12,241 nt of DNA, from assembly GCA_002749135.1 (NCBI GenBank), contig NVVY01000028.1, positions 25,118-37,358 on the forward strand, written 5' to 3'. The DNA is from Alphaproteobacteria bacterium. GTDB taxonomy: Bacteria > Pseudomonadota > Alphaproteobacteria > Sphingomonadales > Emcibacteraceae. Positions 6,909 to 12,241 of the stretch are shown piece by piece (the stretch's first letter is position 1; each line of letters begins with the position of its first letter). The position numbers and the translations under genes are program-made. The notes beneath the pieces were generated by a model that was given only the letters and a program-made list of their open reading frames with translations, did no database searches and was not told the DNA's origin.

Positions 6909-9629
6909 ATGAACGACTTAACGATAAAATTCAGACATATCTTGATGGGCTCAGCGGCCTTGTTGGCTTTTACAGTCCCGCAGGTATATGCGGCAGACGA
7001 CAAAGCGGCCACAGATGATGATACTGAGCTGGAAGAAATAGTTGTCACGGGTATACGCGGCAGTCAGATGCGCGCCATGCAGACCAAACGTAATTCAGAT
7101 AGTATTGTGGACAGTATTGCGGCTGAGGACATGGGGAAATTTGCGGATGCAAATATTTCGGAGGCTCTGCAGAGAATTCCGGGTGTTACCATTGCACGCA
7201 ACGGCGGCGAGGGGCAGTTTATTACCGTGCGTGGTATGGGGCCCGCTTTTAATACGGTGCTGTATAATGGTCGTGTTCTGGCGACAGAAAATGATGGCCG
7301 TGAATTCAGCTTTGACGTTATTCCTGCGGAGTTGATCAATAGCGTAGGAGTCTTCAAGACTGCGGTGACCAGCATGGTTGAAGGTGGCATTGGCGCGACA
7401 GTTAACATGAAAACAGCGCGTCCACTGGACCGTGAAGGCTTTCATGGTGCGATGTCGGTTAAAGGGCTTTATGAGGCCAACCGCAAAAGCACCCAGCCGC
7501 AGTTTTCAGGGATATTAAGCAATACCTTTATGGACGGAAAATTTGGTGTTCTGGGATCATTTTCTTACAACAAACGTGACTTCCAGAATGAGCGCGTGTT
7601 TACCGATGGTTTTGAAGCGAACCGGACCATTGATTTTAATAATGATGGCACACCGGATTTTACCGGCGTTTCCCTGCCAACTTTTACCAGCTTTGATGTT
7701 GATCGAAGCACCCGTGAACGGACCAGTGGCGCAATTACATTACAGATGCAGGCCAGTGATGATTTGCTGATAACCCTTGATGGGCTTTATTCCAAACTGG
7801 ATGTGAATGCGAGTAGTCGCTCCCTTTTCTTCTTTGGTGGTCCTGGTGACATAATCCAGGCTACGGTGGATGCGAATGATACCGTAACCAGTTACAAGGG
7901 CACTATTAATGAGAGAATTGTTACCTTTGTGCGGCCACGTTTTGCCAAAACCCGTGAAGTAGGGTTTAATGCAGAATGGCAGGCAAACGATAATCTCTCC
8001 GCTGTTTTTGATGCGGCCTATTCAAAATCAACGGATACCACAGCGGGCAATCAGGCCTGGTTTGATACCAATCTTAATACCTTTGATCCGACCAAGATAA
8101 CTTATCAACAGTCTCCATCAGGTTTGCCGTCATACACCAATGTTGGTGATCTGAGCGATACCTCCAAGGCCACATTCGGCTGGTTCACCTGGGAAGGCAG
8201 AAGCATCAAGGACGAAACCTACCAGTCAACCTTTGACCTGGCCTATGATTTTGATGATGCGGGTATCCTGACCTCAGTTGGTGCAGGAGTCAGCTATGCT
8301 CAACGTGAAAAAATCAAGACTGTAGCCAAAACACCGGGAAATGTTCAGTGTCTGTTCTGTGGGGTGCCGCTTCCACAAAATCTGTTTTTTACTGTAAGCA
8401 GTAAATTACTTAACGATGGCTTGTCCGATAACAGTTTCCCATCCTACTCGGTTACTGAGGTGGAGAAATATTTCTTATCTGATGCAGGGCTTAATGCCGC
8501 TGCGGTGAATAAGGCCGGCGACGGGGCGGATACTGCAGCAATAGCTGTGGCGCTGACAGATATCAAGGCAACAATTGCCGCTAATGGCGGTACACTGGGT
8601 GTGCAGCCGGTTCTGGGGTCCGGCGGGGGCGTCAAGGAAAAAAATTACAGTGCTTACATTCAGGCAAATTTTGAAGGAAACCTTGGGGAGACACCTTGGT
8701 CCGGCAATATGGGACTGCGCTATATCCGGAGTGATGTCAGGTCTACTGGCTTTGGACAGGAACTGTTACGGATTGATACTCCGGCCAATAGTGACCCTGT
8801 GCCGGTATTCTCCGAGGCTATGCCTATAGCGGAAACGGGATCATACCACGTCTTGTTGCCCAATGTGAATGTCAAAGTTGATGCCTCTGACAATATTGTG
8901 TTGCGCTTCTCGGTTGCCAAGACTCTCACCCGGGCGACGTTGAGTGACCTGACCCTTGCCCGGAATTTTAATGTGCGGGCGAGAGAACGGAGTGTATCCA
9001 GTGGCAATCCGGCATTGAAACCGCTGATTGCATGGAATTATGATACAAGTATAACCTGGTATATTGATGATGTCAGCTATCTGAGTGTCGCCTGGTTCCG
9101 TAAAGATCTTTCCGGTGGATCATCAAGGGTGACCCAGACCGTTCAACTTCTTGGATTTGACTTTTTCTCCACCCGTCCGGAAAATAAAGGAAATGGTGTT
9201 GTCAACGGCGTTGAATTGACCGCACAATATACCTTTAGTAACTTGCCAGCCCCCTTTGATGGTTTGGGTGTTCAGGGCAACTACACCAAAGTGACAACGG
9301 GCGATGGCACAGACGGACAGTCAGAATCCTACAACGCGGTTGGCTTCTATGAGAAAGGCCCGATTCAGGCCCGTATCGCCTATGCTTATCGTGCCGGATA
9401 TCTCGCCTCTGCCGCCGCGAACCGCGGTCAGCCCAAAAGTATAAGGGCTTACGGTCAGTGGGATGCCTCTGTCAGTTATGATCTGCCGTTTTATGGCGTT
9501 ACCGTATTCGCCGAGGCGATCAATATAACCAATGCCCGGTCACTAGCTTTCTCAGTCTTTCAAAACCGGGTGATTCAGCTTGAGGATACCGGCGCGCGTT
9601 ATTCCGCAGGTGTCCGCGTGAGTTTCTAA
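6909..9629 (+). CDS. TonB-dependent outer-membrane receptor (Caulobacter-type), oligosaccharide uptake
   Basis: A 906-residue outer-membrane receptor that would import the oligosaccharide into the periplasm using TonB energy. Residues 1-28 form a signal peptide ending in VYA before ADD. A TonB box, EEIVVTG, lies at 42-48. The plug follows, with ISEALQRIPGVTI, ITVRGMG and VYNGR-like LYNGRVLA, and a TATVNM-like ATVNMKTARP segment that closes it. The remainder is a beta-barrel ending in GVRVSF with the terminal Phe typical of BAM substrates. There is no N-terminal signalling (STN) domain, so it does not directly feed an anti-sigma system. Cys481 and Cys484 form a CxxC in a likely surface loop. 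It has its own promoter with twin operators and is followed by a terminator. The family is the TIGR01782 type often linked to plant or algal sugar uptake. Confidence 0.9.
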   Translation: MNDLTIKFRHILMGSAALLAFTVPQVYAADDKAATDDDTELEEIVVTGIRGSQMRAMQTKRNSDSIVDSIAAEDMGKFADANISEALQRIPGVTIARNGGEGQFITVRGMGPAFNTVLYNGRVLATENDGREFSFDVIPAELINSVGVFKTAVTSMVEGGIGATVNMKTARPLDREGFHGAMSVKGLYEANRKSTQPQFSGILSNTFMDGKFGVLGSFSYNKRDFQNERVFTDGFEANRTIDFNNDGTPDFTGVSLPTFTSFDVDRSTRERTSGAITLQMQASDDLLITLDGLYSKLDVNASSRSLFFFGGPGDIIQATVDANDTVTSYKGTINERIVTFVRPRFAKTREVGFNAEWQANDNLSAVFDAAYSKSTDTTAGNQAWFDTNLNTFDPTKITYQQSPSGLPSYTNVGDLSDTSKATFGWFTWEGRSIKDETYQSTFDLAYDFDDAGILTSVGAGVSYAQREKIKTVAKTPGNVQCLFCGVPLPQNLFFTVSSKLLNDGLSDNSFPSYSVTEVEKYFLSDAGLNAAAVNKAGDGADTAAIAVALTDIKATIAANGGTLGVQPVLGSGGGVKEKNYSAYIQANFEGNLGETPWSGNMGLRYIRSDVRSTGFGQELLRIDTPANSDPVPVFSEAMPIAETGSYHVLLPNVNVKVDASDNIVLRFSVAKTLTRATLSDLTLARNFNVRARERSVSSGNPALKPLIAWNYDTSITWYIDDVSYLSVAWFRKDLSGGSSRVTQTVQLLGFDFFSTRPENKGNGVVNGVELTAQYTFSNLPAPFDGLGVQGNYTKVTTGDGTDGQSESYNAVGFYEKGPIQARIAYAYRAGYLASAAANRGQPKSIRAYGQWDASVSYDLPFYGVTVFAEAINITNARSLAFSVFQNRVIQLEDTGARYSAGVRVSF

Positions 9630-9659
9630 GCGGGGTCATTGCGCTAAAACAATAACAGG

Positions 9660-9693
9660 AACGGCAGGGCAAAGGGCCTTGCCGTTTTTTTTT
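9660..9693 (+). terminator. Strong intrinsic terminator after the TonB receptor gene
   Basis: An 11-bp stem (left arm AACGGCAGGGC at 9660-9670, right arm GCCTTGCCGTT at 9676-9686, one G-T wobble) with a 5-nt AAAGG loop runs into nine T residues (9685-9693). It starts 31 bp after the receptor stop and ends 21 bp before the next start codon, so it should make receptor expression higher than that of the downstream kinase cluster. Confidence 0.85.
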
Positions 9694-9714
9694 CGTTCAC
9701 CATGGATATAAATA

Positions 9715-10647
9715 ATGCGTTCTGACACCAATCAATATTCTGAAAATATTTTAGCCGGCGGCCTGGAAGCAGGCGGTACCAGATTTAATTGCGTTATGGG
9801 ACGCGGTAATGGTGACATCATTGCCCGGCAGACTTTTCCAACCACCGGCCCACAGGAAACACTGGCCCGTGTCGCTAATTTTTTTGAACAGGGTATTTCC
9901 GTTCATGGCCCGATACAGGCTCTGGGTATTGCGCATTTTGGCCCGATTGAGATCAACAGGGACGCTAAAAATTACGGAAAAATTCTGGCAACCACAAAGG
10001 CCGGATGGTCCCATATTGATATTGTGGGCTATTTCTCCGGTATTTTTGACTGTCCTATCGCCTTTCAGAGTGATGTCAATGGCGCCGCCATAGGCGAATA
10101 TCATTTTGGGGCCGCCAAAGACTGTGATAATTTTGTTTATATTACCGTTGGAACAGGCATTGGGGGCGGCGTTTATGTTAATGGGGCGTTGTTGAATGAT
10201 CTGGGCCATCCGGAAATAGGCCATATGCTGGTGCCTCATGATTTGGCACAGGACCGCTTTAAGGGCTCTTGCCCTTATCACGGGGATTGTCTGGAAGGTC
10301 TGGCATCCGGTTCTGCGATTAAGGTGCGGTGGGGACGTCCGGCTGAAGAACTTGAACCGGATCATCCCGCATGGGAACTCGAAGCGCAATATCTGGCCAT
10401 TTTATGTGTCAATTTGACCTATTGTTACGCTCCTGAAAAGATAATTATGGGCGGCGGTGTTATGCATCAGAAACATTTATTCCCCCTAATTCGACAATAT
10501 TTCATGTCAAAGATGCAGGGATATGGACCTCCGTTCAATGCCACGACCATAGAGAAATATATTGTGCCGACCCGCCTTGAAGGGGACGCCGCAACCAAAG
10601 GAGCTTTGATATTAGCCCATCAAGCCCATGTAATGAGTTTGAAATAA
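9715..10647 (+). CDS. ROK family fructokinase
   Basis: Predicted cytoplasmic ATP-dependent sugar kinase, 310 residues, of the ROK fructokinase type (ScrK/GmuE-like). The ATP loop GGLEAGGTRFN is at the N-terminus, the catalytic Asp120 lies in SDVNGAAIGE, the second phosphate-binding segment is VGTGIGGG (145-152), and the zinc site is HPEIGH (165-170) plus CPYHGDC (186-192), giving His170, Cys186, His189 and Cys192. The CPYHGDCLEGLASG form is characteristic of bacterial fructokinases rather than NagC-like repressors, and no DNA-binding domain is present. It would phosphorylate fructose made by the next gene's product. The ribosome site is poor (GGA at 9704-9706). The stop and the next start overlap in TAATG. 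Mannokinase or broader hexokinase activity is possible. Confidence 0.86.
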   Translation: MRSDTNQYSENILAGGLEAGGTRFNCVMGRGNGDIIARQTFPTTGPQETLARVANFFEQGISVHGPIQALGIAHFGPIEINRDAKNYGKILATTKAGWSHIDIVGYFSGIFDCPIAFQSDVNGAAIGEYHFGAAKDCDNFVYITVGTGIGGGVYVNGALLNDLGHPEIGHMLVPHDLAQDRFKGSCPYHGDCLEGLASGSAIKVRWGRPAEELEPDHPAWELEAQYLAILCVNLTYCYAPEKIIMGGGVMHQKHLFPLIRQYFMSKMQGYGPPFNATTIEKYIVPTRLEGDAATKGALILAHQAHVMSLK

Positions 10648-11855
10648 TGCAGATTTTGAATAAAGATATTTCTCAGCCTAATTTCCGCTCGAAGGCGTTT
10701 CTGGCTGATCATGTGCGGTCAATATTGAGTTTTTATTACCCGCAATGTATTGACGCATCGGGGGGCTATTTCCAGCATTTTAAGGCGGATGGAAAAGTCA
10801 GTAGCAGCAATAGTCAAAAACATCTGGTGAGCAGCAGCCGCTTAACGATAAATTTTGCCGCCTGCGCAAAACAATTTTCTGACCCGGATTTTCTGGAGGC
10901 GGCACGGCACGGCGTAGCCTTCCTGCGAAAGGGTCATCGCAATGCCAAAACCAGGGGATATGCGTGGATACTTGAGGATGGGCAGGTCAGGGACGGTGAT
11001 AACTATTGTTACGGCGCCGCTTTTGTTCTGATGGCCTATGCCCGAACCTATGGGGCCGGGGCTACGGAAATATACGATTATATTGAAGAGACATTTCAGT
11101 TTATGGAGCGTCATTTCTGGCGGGAAGAAGATCAGTTATATGTTGACGTTATGGATGTGGACCTGAAAGCAGTATCCCCATACCGGGGGCAAAACGCCAA
11201 TATGCATTGTTGTGAGGCTTTGATTAGTGCCTATGAGGCGACCGGAGAAAAGCATTATCTGGACCGTGCTATTACCCTTGCCAAACGGATCACTGTGGAG
11301 CTTGCTGCGCAATGTGACGGCAAGATATGGGAGCATTATAATGATCACTGGCTTGTTGACTTTGACTATAACGCCGGGGATACAGAGAACAAACTCCGCC
11401 CCTGGGGATACCAGCCGGGTCATTTTACTGAATGGGCCAAGTTGCTGTTGCTGATCAATAAACACAGCCCTCACGACTGGTTGGGGGTCCGGGCAAAGGC
11501 CCTTTTTGACAAGGCGTTGGAGGTGTCTTTTGATCGTGATTACGGCGGGCTTTATTATGGCTTTTCACCTTCAGGAGAGATATGCAGCAAGGGTAAATAT
11601 AGTTGGGTGCAGGCAGAAACTATCGTTGCCGCCGCTTTGCTGGCCACACAGCAGGAGAACCGCGTATATTGGTGTATTTATCATCAATTCTGGCAGTATG
11701 CCTGGACATATATGATTGACCATGACCAAAAATGCTGGCACCGTAACCTGACGCATGACAATAAAACCATTGCCCCCTCATTGGTCGCAATGGGCAGAAC
11801 TGATTATCATTCTATCTGCTCATGTATCGAAATTATTAATTTATTATCCGAGTGA
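10647..11855 (+). CDS. AGE-family D-mannose isomerase / 2-epimerase
   Basis: Predicted cytoplasmic (alpha/alpha)6-barrel enzyme of 402 residues in the N-acylglucosamine 2-epimerase superfamily, most like mannose isomerase (mannose to fructose) or mannose 2-epimerase (mannose to glucose). Likely catalytic residues: Arg65 in SSSRL, His259 in QPGHFTEW and His388 in DYHS; their spacing agrees with the Arg and two His of characterised mannose isomerases and YihS. NANMH (183-187) and KYSWVQAET are further family patches. The start overlaps the ROK stop by one base, giving tight coupling, and a fructokinase partner favours the isomerase over the epimerase. A GlcNAc epimerase or cellobiose epimerase role is less likely from context. 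The next gene starts 39 bp downstream. Confidence 0.84.
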   Translation: MQILNKDISQPNFRSKAFLADHVRSILSFYYPQCIDASGGYFQHFKADGKVSSSNSQKHLVSSSRLTINFAACAKQFSDPDFLEAARHGVAFLRKGHRNAKTRGYAWILEDGQVRDGDNYCYGAAFVLMAYARTYGAGATEIYDYIEETFQFMERHFWREEDQLYVDVMDVDLKAVSPYRGQNANMHCCEALISAYEATGEKHYLDRAITLAKRITVELAAQCDGKIWEHYNDHWLVDFDYNAGDTENKLRPWGYQPGHFTEWAKLLLLINKHSPHDWLGVRAKALFDKALEVSFDRDYGGLYYGFSPSGEICSKGKYSWVQAETIVAAALLATQQENRVYWCIYHQFWQYAWTYMIDHDQKCWHRNLTHDNKTIAPSLVAMGRTDYHSICSCIEIINLLSE

Positions 11856-11871
11856 AGAACGTTAAGTTCTT
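11855..11871. repeat. Short inverted repeat between the AGE and phosphomannomutase genes
   Basis: AAGAAC and GTTCTT form a perfect 6-bp stem around a GTTAA loop, directly over the end of the AGE gene's stop region. No run of T follows, so it is unlikely to be a terminator. It contains AACGTTAA, the eight-base core of the operators at 6809 and 6844. Role unknown; it could be a degenerate operator or an mRNA processing hairpin. Confidence 0.4.
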
Positions 11872-11894
11872 ATGTATTTTAGAAGGTAGTCATT

Positions 11895-12241
11895 ATGACA
11901 TTACTCACCTGTTTTAAAGCCTATGATATTCGTGGGCAGCTTGGTGAAGAACTTAATGAACAGATCGCTTATCGTATCGGGCGGGCGTTTGGGGAGTTTC
12001 TTCATCCAACAGGAAAACCTAAAACGGTAGTCATTGGTGGCGATGTTCGTCAGACATCTGAGGAACTCAAGCGGGCTGTATCAAAGGGGCTTATGGAGTC
12101 GGGTATCAATGTTATCGACCTTGGCATGACGGGTACTGAAGAGATTTATTTTGCCACTAATTACTTAAGTGTTGATGGCGGTGTTGAGGTTACGGCCAGC
12201 CACAACCCAATGGATTACAATGGCATGAAACTGGTGCGGGA
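11895..12241 (+). CDS. manB: Phosphomannomutase ManB/CpsG (5' part, runs off the window)
   Basis: The first 115 residues of an alpha-D-phosphohexomutase that interconverts mannose 1-phosphate and mannose 6-phosphate in the cytoplasm. The protein opens with [20 protein letters not shown] and continues with [11 protein letters not shown] and [12 protein letters not shown], very close to what I recall of enterobacterial CpsG/ManB. The phosphoserine loop TASHNP is present with Ser102. The ATG has a good AGAAGG site (11881-11886) 8 nt upstream. The reading frame is open to the right edge. ManB normally works toward GDP-mannose; here, beside a GH130 phosphorylase, a catabolic role on mannose 1-phosphate is the better reading. 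The symbol follows the similarity to ManB/CpsG; the rest of the gene is not seen. Confidence 0.9.
   Translation, partial: MTLLTCFKAYDIRGQLGEELNEQIAYRIGRAFGEFLHPTGKPKTVVIGGDVRQTSEELKRAVSKGLMESGINVIDLGMTGTEEIYFATNYLSVDGGVEVTASHNPMDYNGMKLVR

Noticed and set aside
9751..10389. Long open frame of about 212 codons on the minus strand opposite the ROK kinase gene.
   Set aside because: The plus-strand frame has every ROK motif in order. The minus-strand translation has no recognisable domain and is a shadow of the real gene.
1..12241. Search for insertion sequences, CRISPR arrays, tRNA genes, attachment sites or phage genes.
   Set aside because: No direct-repeat arrays, transposase-like frames, cloverleaf-like stretches or integrase motifs were seen. 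The window is filled by one metabolic locus.

Overview
The window is a sugar-catabolism locus from a Gram-negative bacterium. All genes lie on the + strand and are tightly packed. A Caulobacter-type TonB-dependent receptor and an enterobacterial-style phosphomannomutase point to Pseudomonadota, probably a free-living or marine alpha- or gammaproteobacterium. The exact lineage cannot be fixed from the sequence, and base composition is moderate with no obvious island-like break.

Layout. Positions 1-66 are the 3' end of an unidentified upstream gene. Positions 82-5778 hold five closely spaced or overlapping genes: an ABC-type lipoprotein substrate-binding protein, two permeases, a GH13 alpha-glucosidase-like enzyme and a GH130 beta-mannoside phosphorylase. 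A 45-bp gap leads to a DUF1861-like predicted beta-propeller (5824-6759). A 149-bp control region follows, with two identical perfect 14-bp palindromes that look like LacI-family operators around a plausible promoter. It drives a 906-residue TonB-dependent receptor (6909-9629). A strong intrinsic terminator lies between the receptor and a second cluster: a ROK fructokinase, an AGE-family mannose isomerase/epimerase, and the start of a phosphomannomutase that runs off the right edge.

How the genes fit together (inference from families). The receptor would take an oligosaccharide across the outer membrane. The binding protein and permeases would carry it into the cytoplasm, where the GH13, GH130 and DUF1861-like proteins, none of which has a signal peptide, would act. 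GH130 phosphorolysis yields mannose 1-phosphate, which the phosphomannomutase turns into mannose 6-phosphate. Free mannose would be isomerised to fructose by the AGE enzyme and phosphorylated by the ROK kinase. Phosphorolytic and hydrolytic products would thus converge on fructose 6-phosphate. The substrate is most likely a mannose-containing oligosaccharide, possibly with alpha-glucosyl units because of the GH13 enzyme. No ABC ATPase and no regulator gene is visible here.

Most worth following up: the DUF1861-like protein of unknown function beside GH130, the GH13/GH130 pairing that hints at a mixed glucose-mannose substrate, the twin operator, and the terminator placed inside what looks like one functional unit.
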